Source: DUZB01 sp963747555 (lineage in GTDB: Bacteria > Desulfobacterota > DSM-4660 > Desulfatiglandales > Desulfatiglandaceae). From it: a DNA stretch of 64,000 nucleotides. Location of the stretch: NCBI GenBank assembly GCA_963747555.1, contig CAVVFZ010000009.1, positions 214,316 to 278,315 of the forward strand, in the 5' to 3' direction. Both the position numbers and the translations under genes were made by a program. The notes beneath the pieces were generated by a model that worked only from the letters and a program-made list of their open reading frames with translations, did no database searches and was not told where the DNA came from. This document shows positions 8,238 to 16,538 of the stretch, one piece after another. The stretch's first letter is position 1; the number at the start of each line of letters is the position of its first letter.

Positions 8238-9731
8238 TCAGGAGCGTCGGGGTGATGGTGTGAACATGCACAATCCGAAGCCGACGGCCAGCAGGGTTAC
8301 GGTGCCGATCACCCCGATCATTCTGGTGTTCCAGGCGCACTCCAGCCAATGCCACCTCAAAGGGAGATTTCGTGCGAATGTGGCCCAGGCAATGCTGGTT
8401 ATGCTTGCCGCGACCGCCACTACAGCCTGCCAGCGTTTTACCTTCCTGAATGTCAACCCCAGCAGGAAAAGGCCGATGATTCCGCCTCCCGCAATACCTG
8501 CTAACTGCCAGCCGGTTTCAAGGGCGGTTTTGACTTGTATCATGGCCATGCCCGTTAACGTTCCGAGCATTCCCCAGGTTACGGTAAAGATCCTGAGCAT
8601 GGTGAGGCACTTGCGGTCATCCGCTGTTTTGTTCAGATATCTTTTATAAAAATCGAGGAGCGTGAGTGTGGAGACGCAGTTCAGAGACGAGTCCACGCTA
8701 CTCATGGCTGCAGCGAATATGGCGGCTATCAACACCCCCCTCAGACCTACGGGGAACTCCATTACAATGAAATAAGGGTATATCTTATCCCCCGTGAGAG
8801 GACCCTGGAGGGAAGCAGGAAGTGCCTCGGGATGGAGGGTATAGAAGGCGAAAAGCGCTGTGCCTATGAAGAGAAAGAGCGCTGATACCGGGATATAGGC
8901 AATTGCGGCCATCCATACGGATCGGATGGCCTCTTTTTTTGATCGCGTAGTCTGATATCTTTGGACGTAGTTCTGGTCCACCCCGAAATTCCGAAGATTT
9001 TCCATGATTCCGTAAAGGACGACCACCCAGGCCGTGGGATTTATCAAATCCGGTTTCCAGGATCCCAGGCTGAATTTGTGGTGTTCCGCCGCGATGCGGA
9101 AGATCTGCCCCGGTCCATCGGGCATTCCGGCGATCATAATGACGACCGAGACAATGGCGCCCAATAGCAGAATGATAACCTGGATCACATCGGTCCAGAT
9201 CACGGCTTCGATGCCGCCGATGACCGTGTAAACGGTGACTCCTATTCCGGTGACGGCGATGATGGTGATGTACGACCATCCCGTCAGTTGGTGCAGCACA
9301 AGCGACACCAGGAAAAGAATCATTCCCATGCGGGCCAGGGAACCAAGCATGAAGCTGACGCTTCCATAAATGCGTGCCCAGGCCCCGAATCGCTGTTCCA
9401 GATATTCGTAGGCAGATACCTTTACCTTTGTTCTGTAAAGCGGAATGAAATACCTCGATGCTGCAAGGGCCGCAAGCGGAAGCGTCAGAGAGAACAGGAA
9501 GACATCCCAGTTGGCGTTATAAGATTGACCGGGATAGGCAAGGAAAGTGATGCTGCTGACGAAAGTGCCCAGTATGGATAGACCTACGGCCCATCCGGGC
9601 AATCTTCCATCGGCAACCATGAAGGCCGAAGGGGTGTTGCTCCTTTTTCGAAAATAGGCTCCAAAAAGAACGACCCCCAGAAAATAGATTGCAAGAATCA
9701 GCTTGTCAACGAGGAAGAACTTTGTTTGCAT
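8238..9731 (-). CDS. Sodium/solute symporter (SSS) family permease
   Basis: 497 residues, strongly hydrophobic throughout, with about thirteen membrane segments as expected for the SSS family (Na+-coupled uptake of sugars, acids or amino acids). Recognisable stretches are DKLILAIYFLGVVLFGAYF near the N-terminus, FLAYPGQSYNANW, YEYLEQRFG, and AAIFAAAMSSVDSSLNC, which corresponds to the conserved Na+-site helix. I chose ATG 9731 (AAGGA upstream) over an extended start at 9848. It is convergent with the synthetase subunit (stop at 8203) and divergent from hbd. Nearby acyl-CoA genes hint at a carboxylate substrate, but this is inference only. Confidence 0.88.
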   Translation of the reverse strand: MQTKFFLVDKLILAIYFLGVVLFGAYFRKRSNTPSAFMVADGRLPGWAVGLSILGTFVSSITFLAYPGQSYNANWDVFLFSLTLPLAALAASRYFIPLYRTKVKVSAYEYLEQRFGAWARIYGSVSFMLGSLARMGMILFLVSLVLHQLTGWSYITIIAVTGIGVTVYTVIGGIEAVIWTDVIQVIILLLGAIVSVVIMIAGMPDGPGQIFRIAAEHHKFSLGSWKPDLINPTAWVVVLYGIMENLRNFGVDQNYVQRYQTTRSKKEAIRSVWMAAIAYIPVSALFLFIGTALFAFYTLHPEALPASLQGPLTGDKIYPYFIVMEFPVGLRGVLIAAIFAAAMSSVDSSLNCVSTLTLLDFYKRYLNKTADDRKCLTMLRIFTVTWGMLGTLTGMAMIQVKTALETGWQLAGIAGGGIIGLFLLGLTFRKVKRWQAVVAVAASITSIAWATFARNLPLRWHWLECAWNTRMIGVIGTVTLLAVGFGLCMFTPSPRRS

Positions 9732-9894
9732 GGCGTTTGTCCTTAAAGGTATTTTGCCCGGAAACCTAACCCAGGTCTTCTTTATAGTCAACAAATTGGT
9801 GGAGAGAACTGCCCTGAAGTTTTGTCTTGTGAAAAATCGGGTTTCCATGCTACTTTCGATGAGACTTTAAAAAATTACAGGAGGAATGAAGAGG

Positions 9895-10743
9895 ATGGAG
9901 ATCAAAGTGATTGGCGTTGTCGGTTCGGGTCAGATGGGATCGGGAATTGCCCAGGTTGCAGCAGCCAGTGGATTGTCCGTGATTATGCACGATATTCAAG
10001 ATGCATTCGTGGAGAGAGGTTTTTCGACCATAGATAAAAGTCTTGGAAGGCTTGTGAAAAAAGAGAAAATCAGCGAGGAGGAACAGAAGGCCATTCTGGG
10101 AAGGATAGAGGGAACGACCTCTCTCGAGGATATGATCAAGACCGATTTTGTTGTGGAAGCCGCCACGGAAAATGAAAATCTGAAGCTGAAAATATTTGGA
10201 GATCTAGACGGATTTTGCAAGGAAGAAACGATCCTGTCTTCAAACACTTCATCCATTTCCATTACCAAGATCGCAGCGGCCACCAAACGTCCTGAAAAGG
10301 TTATCGGGATGCATTTCATGAACCCCGTTCCCATGATGAAACTGGTTGAAATTATAGATGGTCTGGCTACCTCGGAAGAGACTTCGCAAAGGACCCTGGA
10401 ACTTGCAATAAAGATGGGAAAGACGCCGGTTCCAGCCAACGATTTCCCTGGATTCGTGGCCAACAGGATTCTTATGCCCATGATTAATGAGGCGGTTTAT
10501 GCGCTCTTTGAAGGGGTCGGGAAAGCGGAAGATATTGATCAGATCATGAAGCTCGGCATGAACCATCCCATGGGGCCTTTGGCTCTGGCGGATCTGATCG
10601 GGCTGGACACCTGTCTGGCGATTATGGATGTGTTGCATAAAGGACTTGGAGACAGCAAATACCGGGCCTGTCCACTCTTGCGGAAATATGTGGATGCCGG
10701 ATGGCTTGGCAGGAAGACAGGAAGGGGTTTCTACCCGTACTGA
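9895..10743 (+). CDS. hbd: 3-hydroxybutyryl-CoA dehydrogenase
   Basis: 282 residues, the usual length for short-chain 3-hydroxyacyl-CoA dehydrogenases that oxidise (S)-3-hydroxybutyryl-CoA with NAD(P)+. The N-terminal dinucleotide fold has GVVGSGQMGSGIAQ. The catalytic histidine lies in GMHFMNPVPMMKLVEI, and the C-terminal domain contains GFVANRILMPMINEA and HPMGPLALADLIGLD. The sequence ends in GRKTGRGFYPY, typical of the family. ATG 9895 was chosen because AGGAGG ends ten bases upstream; ATG 9886 would stand only one base from it. It fits beta-oxidation or its reverse. No thiolase or crotonase is adjacent. Confidence 0.94.
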   Translation: MEIKVIGVVGSGQMGSGIAQVAAASGLSVIMHDIQDAFVERGFSTIDKSLGRLVKKEKISEEEQKAILGRIEGTTSLEDMIKTDFVVEAATENENLKLKIFGDLDGFCKEETILSSNTSSISITKIAAATKRPEKVIGMHFMNPVPMMKLVEIIDGLATSEETSQRTLELAIKMGKTPVPANDFPGFVANRILMPMINEAVYALFEGVGKAEDIDQIMKLGMNHPMGPLALADLIGLDTCLAIMDVLHKGLGDSKYRACPLLRKYVDAGWLGRKTGRGFYPY

Positions 10744-10766
10744 CCAGATGGTCTTTTTCGGCAGGC

Positions 10767-10826
10767 GTTCACGGCTTGCGGTTATCGGTTCAAGATTAAA
10801 AGAGTTGTGGACCGCAAACCGTGAAC
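10767..10826. repeat. Long inverted repeat between hbd and a receiver gene
   Basis: Left arm GTTCACGGCTTGCGGT (10767-10782) pairs with 10811-10826 with one mismatch over 16 bases, around a 28-base loop. No T-run follows, so it is not a classic terminator. It may be a dispersed palindromic repeat or an RNA structure. Confidence 0.6.
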
Positions 10827-10922
10827 CATTGCCCTGTTCGTTACGGATTGCATACCCGAGGGGTTTGTGGTACATGGGATGTTTGGGAGCGAATGATTTC
10901 TGACCTTAAGGGAGGGGATATA

Positions 10923-11303
10923 ATGGCGAAGATATTAATTGTAGATGATGAAGAACATATTCGTTATCTCTATTCCGAGGAGTTAAGCGATGCCGGTTAT
11001 GATGTGATCACGGCGGAGAGTGGTTACCTCCTCATGGAAAAAATTGAAGAGGAAAAACCTGATCTGGTCGTGCTGGATATCAAGATGGTCGATTACAATG
11101 GCCTGGATCTTTTGCAGGATATCCGGAATCGATTCTATGATCTTCCCGTGGTTTTGTGCACTGCCTACGATACTTTTAAAGAAGATATGAAATCGATTTC
11201 AGCCGATTACTATGTCATCAAATCGTTTGATCTCACAGAACTGAAGAATAAAATTGCACTGGCCCTTGAAAGCCGCCCGGAACCGGAAGAAGAAGAGGAA
11301 TAG
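10923..11303 (+). CDS. Single-domain response regulator (CheY-like receiver)
   Basis: 126 residues forming one receiver: ILIVDDEEH at the start, phospho-acceptor Asp in LVVLDIKMVDYNG, a threonine-type switch in VVLCTAYDT and the lysine in YVIKSFD. No output domain follows, and the tail is very acidic (EPEEEEE). GGGAGGGGAT precedes the ATG at 10923, so the longer in-frame start at 10821 is not needed. No kinase is adjacent. Such free receivers act in phosphorelays or as protein-interaction switches. It lies downstream of hbd with a 179-base gap containing an inverted repeat, so co-transcription is uncertain. Confidence 0.85.
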   Translation: MAKILIVDDEEHIRYLYSEELSDAGYDVITAESGYLLMEKIEEEKPDLVVLDIKMVDYNGLDLLQDIRNRFYDLPVVLCTAYDTFKEDMKSISADYYVIKSFDLTELKNKIALALESRPEPEEEEE

Positions 11304-11337
11304 GGGATCTCGGAGACGCTCCTGTTGTTCACTTCTT

Positions 11338-11808
11338 TCACTTGTGGTATTTTTCCCCTTTCATGATGGTGCAGGCCCTGTAGAGTTGTTCCAACAAAAT
11401 GAGCCTTACCATTTCATGGGTGAACGTCAAGGGCGAGAGGGACAGCACTTCATGGGCGGATGAAATGGCCTCCGGCGACAATCCCAACGGCCCCCCGGTA
11501 ATAAAGGCCAGCCGGGAGTTCGAGGAAAGAAGCTTGTCGATTTTTTCCGCAAGACCGGGGGAGTCGTACATCTTTCCTGAGGGATCCATGGCAATGACAT
11601 GATCTCTTTTGTTTACAATGGCTTCGATGGAACGCCCTTCTTCAGCAATGATATCCGATTCCCTGCTTCCTTTACGTATCTTTGATGGTTTCACTTCCAC
11701 CCATTCCGCGGTGATATAGCGCCTCAGACGTTCCAGATAAAACACTTCTCCTTTCCTCAAAAAGTCTTCCTTGGTGCGCCCCACCACAATCATTTTGATT
11801 TTAGCCAT
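11338..11808 (-). CDS. rlmH: 23S rRNA (pseudouridine1915-N3)-methyltransferase
   Basis: 156 residues, the normal size of RlmH, a SPOUT-class enzyme that uses S-adenosylmethionine to methylate pseudouridine 1915 in helix 69 of 23S rRNA. Seen are the N-terminal KIKMIVVGRTKEDFLRKG, the SAM-binding knot FITGGPLGLSPEA, and the C-terminal FTHEMVRLILLEQLYRA followed by GEKYHK, the family signature ending. The only deviation is GGPLG where many members have GGADG. It is convergent with the receiver gene (stop 11303) and divergent from the mla operon. Confidence 0.96.
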   Translation of the reverse strand: MAKIKMIVVGRTKEDFLRKGEVFYLERLRRYITAEWVEVKPSKIRKGSRESDIIAEEGRSIEAIVNKRDHVIAMDPSGKMYDSPGLAEKIDKLLSSNSRLAFITGGPLGLSPEAISSAHEVLSLSPLTFTHEMVRLILLEQLYRACTIMKGEKYHK

Positions 11809-11931
11809 GCCCTTTTTCCTCTTTAACTGTAAACCGGCAACAATGAACCGAATAATATACCCCCTGACAAAATGATTATCAACCCCAGAAAAATTTTGAC
11901 TTTCGAGATCGGTTCTGACAAACTTGCCGCC

Positions 11932-12711
11932 ATGAATGGAATCAGAACATTGGGGGCGTTTGCCCTGGAGTATATTGGAAGAATGGGCGTCATGGGCCTG
12001 TTCTTTTTCAAGACCCTATTCTTCATGATCACGCCTCCGCTGAAGTTCATGCGGCTTCTCAAGCAGATCAGATTTGTGGGACTGCACTCCGTTCTGGTCA
12101 TTATCTTGACGGGTGGATTTTCAGGGATGGTCTTGGGGTTTCAGGGATATTACACACTCAATCGATTCGGTTCGGATGCCTTCCTGGGGCCCATGGTCGG
12201 CCTGGCACTGATCAAGGAACTGGGCCCGGTAATTGCCGCGCTTATGGTGACGGGCAGGGCGGGTTCGGCTATTGCGGCTGAAATAGGCATCATGCGAATG
12301 AGCGAGCAGATTGATGCGCTGGAACTGATGGGGCTGAACCCCTATCGTTATCTGGTTGTCCCCAATCTCCTGGCCGCCATGATTTCTCTGCCGCTGTTGA
12401 CCGCCATTTTTGATGTCATGGGGATATTCGGGGGATATCTTATAGGCGGTAAGCTTCTCGGGGTTGGATCAGGCACCTACTTTGGTGAAATGGCAAACTA
12501 TGTGAAAATAGATGATGTGGTGGAGGGGATTTATAAATCTTTCAGCTTTGGCGTCATTATTGCGTGGGTTTGTTGTTTTAAGGGATATTATGCGGGCATT
12601 TTTACGGGCTTTGGATCTGAGGGCGTCAGCAAAGCAACCACCCAGGCAGTGGTTCTGTCTTCTGTCCTGATTCTTGTCTGGGATTATTTTATGACCTCCA
12701 TCCTTTTTTGA
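11932..12711 (+). CDS. mlaE: Phospholipid ABC transporter permease MlaE
   Basis: 259 residues, matching the usual MlaE length of about 260. It is the membrane subunit of the Mla (MCE-type) lipid transporter, which moves phospholipids between inner and outer membrane. Diagnostic stretches are GFSGMVLGFQGYYTL, GPVIAALMVTGRAGSAIAAEIG and EQIDALELMGLNPYRYLVVPN. Several hydrophobic helices are visible. An in-frame start at 11872 would add 20 residues; ATG 11932 was preferred by comparison with the normal N-terminus, since neither has a strong ribosome site. It opens the operon E-F-D-C-A. No mlaB (STAS) gene is present. Confidence 0.93.
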   Translation: MNGIRTLGAFALEYIGRMGVMGLFFFKTLFFMITPPLKFMRLLKQIRFVGLHSVLVIILTGGFSGMVLGFQGYYTLNRFGSDAFLGPMVGLALIKELGPVIAALMVTGRAGSAIAAEIGIMRMSEQIDALELMGLNPYRYLVVPNLLAAMISLPLLTAIFDVMGIFGGYLIGGKLLGVGSGTYFGEMANYVKIDDVVEGIYKSFSFGVIIAWVCCFKGYYAGIFTGFGSEGVSKATTQAVVLSSVLILVWDYFMTSILF

Positions 12712-12737
12712 TTTTTAGAGGAAGACAAACATTTGTC

Positions 12738-13505
12738 ATGATAGAGATCGAAAAGCTCCGCAGATCCTTTGATGGGAAAGAAGTGTTGCAAGGTATCTCT
12801 CTCAAGATTAGAAAGGGAGAAGTCCTTTGTCTTATCGGGACGAGCGGTTGCGGAAAGAGCGTCCTATTAAAGCACGTGGCTGGCCTGTTGAAACCGGACA
12901 GCGGGAGGGTGCTTATAAACGGTGAAAATCTGGCTACGGCAAAGGCCGGCAAGCTGCGTGCCCTGCGAAGCCGTCTGGGATTCCTTTTCCAAGGGGGAGC
13001 GCTGTTCGATTCCTTGAACATCCTCGAAAATGTGGCCTTTCCTTTGAAAGAAAAAACCCATCTGAGCGATGAACTTGTGCAGAGCAGGGCGATGAAGGAA
13101 CTGGAGAGCGTGGGGCTTTCCGGATCGGAACACAAATATCCTTCCCAGCTCAGTGGGGGGATGATTAAGAGGGCGGCGCTGGCCAGGGCACTGGTAATGG
13201 ACCCGGAGATCATGCTCTTTGATGAGCCTACTACCGGTCTTGATCCGGTGACAGGCCGTGCCATCCTCAAACTGATTGATTCTTGTCACAAGCGGTTTTC
13301 GTTTACGGGGATCATCGTAACCCATGAAATTCCAAATGTTTTTTCGATCGTAGACCGGGTGGCTATGCTGCATGAAGGAAAAGTACTGGGGGAGGGAACT
13401 CCGCCGGAATTCATGTCTTTGAAAAATCCCGCCATCCAGGCGTTTGTCGGCGGATACGGATGGGAAAAGAAGGAGCAAAGGGGGAACATTGATGAAGAAA
13501 TTTGA
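12738..13505 (+). CDS. mlaF: Phospholipid ABC transporter ATP-binding protein MlaF
   Basis: 255 residues, an ABC ATPase that drives the MlaE permease. Walker A is GTSGCGKSVLLKH, the signature is QLSGGMIKRAALARAL and Walker B is IMLFDEPTTGLDP; all active-site residues are present, including the switch histidine in VTHEI. The Q-loop region reads GFLFQGGALFDSL, typical of MlaF proteins. ATG 12738 lies 26 bases after the mlaE stop. A TTG at 12708 overlapping that stop is an alternative. The 3' end overlaps mlaD by 14 bases, showing translational coupling. Confidence 0.95.
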   Translation: MIEIEKLRRSFDGKEVLQGISLKIRKGEVLCLIGTSGCGKSVLLKHVAGLLKPDSGRVLINGENLATAKAGKLRALRSRLGFLFQGGALFDSLNILENVAFPLKEKTHLSDELVQSRAMKELESVGLSGSEHKYPSQLSGGMIKRAALARALVMDPEIMLFDEPTTGLDPVTGRAILKLIDSCHKRFSFTGIIVTHEIPNVFSIVDRVAMLHEGKVLGEGTPPEFMSLKNPAIQAFVGGYGWEKKEQRGNIDEEI

Positions 13506-13932
13506 CCTGGAGCTGGCTGTGGGATTTTTTATGATTATCGGCATGGTCTGTCTTGGTTACCTGTCCGTGAAACTCGGCGGGATAGATTTCCTGGAAAATG
13601 GAGGATATGAACTGGAAGCCATCTTTTCAAGCAGTGGCGGCTTGAAACCGGGTTCGTCAGTGGTTATAGCCGGTGTGGATGTGGGGCGTGTGAAAGGAGT
13701 TTCCCTGGACAACTACGAAGCCAAGGTTTCCATGGACCTACCCAAAGGACTGAAAATCCAGGAAGATGCCATCGTCTCCATTAAGACCAGGGGATTGATT
13801 GGAGAAAAATATGTGGAGATCACTCCGGGTGGCTCCGAAGAGATCCTCAAGCCGGGAGGCCGGATCAGAGATACGCAGCCTCCGGTTGATCTGGAACAGC
13901 TCATATCAAGCTATGTTTTCGGGAAGATTTAA
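13492..13932 (+). CDS. mlaD: MCE-domain substrate-binding protein MlaD
   Basis: 146 residues, a single MCE domain on an N-terminal membrane anchor (about residues 6-28). MlaD forms the hexameric ring that carries phospholipid through the periplasm and bridges to MlaC. The MCE core shows FSSSGGLKPGSSVVIAGVDVG, the middle AKVSMDLPKGLKI and TRGLIGEKYVEITPGG. The C-terminus ends LEQLISSYVFGKI, typical of short MlaD. GGGGGA precedes ATG 13492, which lies inside mlaF. Confidence 0.94.
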   Translation: MKKFDLELAVGFFMIIGMVCLGYLSVKLGGIDFLENGGYELEAIFSSSGGLKPGSSVVIAGVDVGRVKGVSLDNYEAKVSMDLPKGLKIQEDAIVSIKTRGLIGEKYVEITPGGSEEILKPGGRIRDTQPPVDLEQLISSYVFGKI

Positions 13933-13961
13933 ACCACTGATAACTGTCGAGGGAGGCACGT

Positions 13962-14566
13962 ATGCATTGCAGGCGCCTTAAATTGGTTCCAATTTTCTTT
14001 TTTATCGTGATCTTGTTCAGCCCGTTTGCGACCTATGGCGGCTACGCCGATGGAGGGCGTGAAAGATACAACCGATAAGATCATCGCCATTGTTACTGAT
14101 CCTGCCCTGAAGGCGCCCTGAGAAGAAAGAGGAAAAGGACAGGTTGATCAGGACTGCCGTTGACGAGCGGTTTGACTGGGAAGAGATGTCAAAAAGGACG
14201 TTGGCCAGGCACTGGTCGGCAAGAACGCCGGAGGAAAAGAAAGAATTTGTCCGCCTGTTTGCAAAATTGCTTGAGCGCACCTATCTCGACAAGGTGGAAG
14301 ATTATTCCGGCGAAAAGGTCCTGTATGTAAGTGAGGCGGTGGATGGAAAATACGCAACGGTTTCCGTCAAGATCGTAACGAGGAAGGATACGGAGATCTC
14401 GGTCCTGTACAGACTCAAGCACGATGAAGATAAATGGCTGGTTTATGACATCGTTATTGAAGGGGTGAGCCTCATCAATAATTACCGGAAACAGTTCAAC
14501 AGCATCATCGTCCGGGATTCTTACAAAGAGCTCGTGAAAAAACTCAGGGAAAAGGTAGAGAAATGA
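13962..14566 (+). pseudogene. mlaC: MlaC periplasmic phospholipid-binding protein, interrupted by two frameshifts
   Basis: Reading three frames in turn gives one continuous MlaC-like protein. It has a signal peptide from ATG 13962 (MHCRRLKLVPIFFFIVILF, then PFATYGG). After a shift near 14035-14045 comes PMEGVKDTTDKIIAIVTDPALKAP. After a second shift near 14120 comes PEKKEEKDRLIRTAVDERFDWEEMSKRTLARHW and on to the stop. The last part (about 145 residues) contains RTPEEKKEFVRLFAKLLERTYLDKVEDYSGEKV, diagnostic of the family. MlaC shuttles phospholipid between the MlaA-porin complex and MlaD. Its four partners are intact, so either sequence errors or a recent loss explain the breaks. The stop overlaps the mlaA start (ATGA). 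Confidence 0.85.
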
Positions 14567-15570
14567 CCATGCCGGTTCATCTTTCGGAGGACCCTGTCGA
14601 TAGGAGAAGCGCCGTGCTGAGGGAAGACGGCCTCGGTCTTTTAAATCACGGCTTTGGCATGCCGGCCGTTTTTGTCTCCTTTCTTCTTTTTTTGTTTTTC
14701 TGTGGATCTCCTGCCTGGGGCATTTCGGAAACCCCTGCCTCTTTTCAGGGTGAAAGTCCTTTCCATGCAGAGACGGAGGCCCATGAGATTACCGGTCCGC
14801 ATGCAGGCGGGAACCGCTATTTGTGGAAAGAGCCTGTAGGAAGCGATCAGGGTTTGGAGGTGGCCGGGCTTCAGGGTTCCCGGCCCACTCCTTCGCCGGA
14901 AAAGGAGCCCGACAAGGAGAAGCAGGGGGGGAATAACTGGATGGATCAAGAAGAATCGGCGTCGCCTCTTCCCGACCCGCTGGAACCGGTGAACCGTGCC
15001 TTCTTCCATTTTAACGATAAACTCTATTTTTGGGTCCTCAAACCGGTTGGCCAGGGATATGAAAAAGTGATTCCCCTTCTGCTCAGGGTATCCGTTCGCA
15101 ATTTTTTTTCCAATCTGATGATGCCCGTACGAGCAATCAGCTGTCTCCTGCAGGGAAAGTTCAAAGGGGCGGGCATTGAGGTGACCCGATTCATGGTCAA
15201 TACCTCCGCAGGTTTTTTCGGCCTGCAGGATGTGGCAAAAATCGCCTTGGATATGTCCGTTCAGGATGAAGACCTGGGGCAGACCCTGGCTTTTTACGGC
15301 ATTGGTCCGGGATTCTACCTGGACCTGCCTTTTTTAGGCCCCACAACGCTCAGGGGGGCTGTTGGCAGGGGGGGGGAGGCCTTCATCAATCCACTGAATT
15401 ACCTTGTGGATGAATGGTGGCCGAATATGTTTACCAGGACCTTTGAAATTGTCAACAATACGTCTCTGAGAATCGGGGAATATGAGGCCTTGAAGGAGGC
15501 ATCTCTCGATCCCTACATTGCCATGAGAGATGCTTACTACCAGTTTCGTCTGAGTCAAATCGAAAAATAG
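14563..15570 (+). CDS. mlaA: MlaA (VacJ) family outer-membrane lipid-removal protein
   Basis: 335 residues. MlaA sits in the outer membrane and extracts phospholipids from the outer leaflet for return by MlaC and MlaDEF. The family domain spans about 140-330: DPLEPVNRAFFHFNDKLYFWVLKP, LLRVSVRNFFSNLMMPVRAI, GLQDVAKIALD, DLGQTLAFYGIGPGFYLDLPFLGP and ALKEASLDPYIAMRDAYYQ. The hydrophobic segment at about 35-52 acts as signal sequence. It contains a cysteine (FFCGS), but the residues before it do not make a standard lipobox. Between it and the domain lies a low-complexity linker rich in proline and glutamate (about 100 residues), longer than usual. A shorter start at 14659 is possible; ATG 14563 couples to the mlaC stop. 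Confidence 0.93.
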   Translation: MTMPVHLSEDPVDRRSAVLREDGLGLLNHGFGMPAVFVSFLLFLFFCGSPAWGISETPASFQGESPFHAETEAHEITGPHAGGNRYLWKEPVGSDQGLEVAGLQGSRPTPSPEKEPDKEKQGGNNWMDQEESASPLPDPLEPVNRAFFHFNDKLYFWVLKPVGQGYEKVIPLLLRVSVRNFFSNLMMPVRAISCLLQGKFKGAGIEVTRFMVNTSAGFFGLQDVAKIALDMSVQDEDLGQTLAFYGIGPGFYLDLPFLGPTTLRGAVGRGGEAFINPLNYLVDEWWPNMFTRTFEIVNNTSLRIGEYEALKEASLDPYIAMRDAYYQFRLSQIEK

Positions 15571-15578
15571 GGTTCGTT

Positions 15579-16538
15579 TCACTCACTCATGAGCTTATTG
15601 TCCATGTACTCCCTTATGCGTATGCAGGATTGCTCCACGACCTCATTTTCCGGGACGGCGGCTGACGGCTTGATAATGCCCTGCTCCCCCAAGATCTTTT
15701 TAACAACCTCCACAGGGAATTCCTGACAGGCTTCACTGATTGCCCTCAGGCAGTTGCCGGTTTCCCAGATCTGCCGAAGATGATCGGGGTATCTGTATTG
15801 CTGGTCCATCTGCTGCAGGGATGATCGACTTATCCTTCCCCAGGCCCTCGGGGCCAGGTTGGCGCTAAGGGAGGTTGTTCCGCTCGTGCTGGGATAATCC
15901 AGGAAGCGTACTTCGTCTCCATCATAAATCCTGAAACCGGAATTTTTTCGGCACGCAGCCTGATAATGATGGCCTCTTTCCAGTGATCCGGAAAAGATAA
16001 GCCCCGCCATGCCTTCCAGTTCGCAGAGTTCTTTTAAAACGGCTGTCCGAATATTGTTTCTTTTGAACGGTTTCTTCAACGAGGAGACGATGACCGGATC
16101 ATTGTGAAGGATAATGGGTATCTCTATAACGGAAAGGAACTGTTTGTAATATTCTGCCAGGCCTCGGTTGCTGTGATAGAGAAGGGGCGTATCGACAAGA
16201 AGCAGATTCGAAGCATTCCCCGCGAGTTCAAGCCTCGTTTTTTGAACGGCCGAGGCTGTCTCCATGGTCTGTTCTTCGTAAAACCCCGTAATCCAGAGAA
16301 AAAGACAAACAGGGCGGTCTTTGAGATGAAGGATGGTCTCTTGGAGGAGTATAAGCCTTTGATCCAGAGAAAGCCTGGTGCCTTCTCCTACTCGGGGACT
16401 TGCCAGAAAAATTCCCTGGACATGGGGTGAAACACGCTCGATCAGTCTTTTCAGTCCTGGAATATCGATCGTTCCATCGCTTTCAAATGGCGTAATCAGT
16501 TCAGCGATGAGTCCCCTTGGGGCTGCGAAGGCCTCCAT
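15579..16538 (-). CDS. DapA/NanA-family (class I aldolase-like) protein lacking catalytic residues
   Basis: 319 residues with the overall pattern of the dihydrodipicolinate synthase family (GLIAELITPFESDGTIDIPGLKRLI at the start, VQGIFLASPRVGEGTRLS, IPIILHNDP, GDEVRFLDY). Known enzymes use a lysine in a GIKEA-type motif as Schiff base, a tyrosine in a YNVP motif and two threonines in GTTGE. Here the corresponding places read GLIFSG, HNDP and SPRVGEG, so all three are missing. A normal aldolase or synthase reaction is therefore unlikely. ATG 16538 has AGGAG upstream and overlaps the isomerase gene by 38 bases, so the two are one operon. Function unknown; a binding or regulatory role is possible. 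Confidence 0.7.
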   Translation of the reverse strand: MEAFAAPRGLIAELITPFESDGTIDIPGLKRLIERVSPHVQGIFLASPRVGEGTRLSLDQRLILLQETILHLKDRPVCLFLWITGFYEEQTMETASAVQKTRLELAGNASNLLLVDTPLLYHSNRGLAEYYKQFLSVIEIPIILHNDPVIVSSLKKPFKRNNIRTAVLKELCELEGMAGLIFSGSLERGHHYQAACRKNSGFRIYDGDEVRFLDYPSTSGTTSLSANLAPRAWGRISRSSLQQMDQQYRYPDHLRQIWETGNCLRAISEACQEFPVEVVKKILGEQGIIKPSAAVPENEVVEQSCIRIREYMDNKLMSE

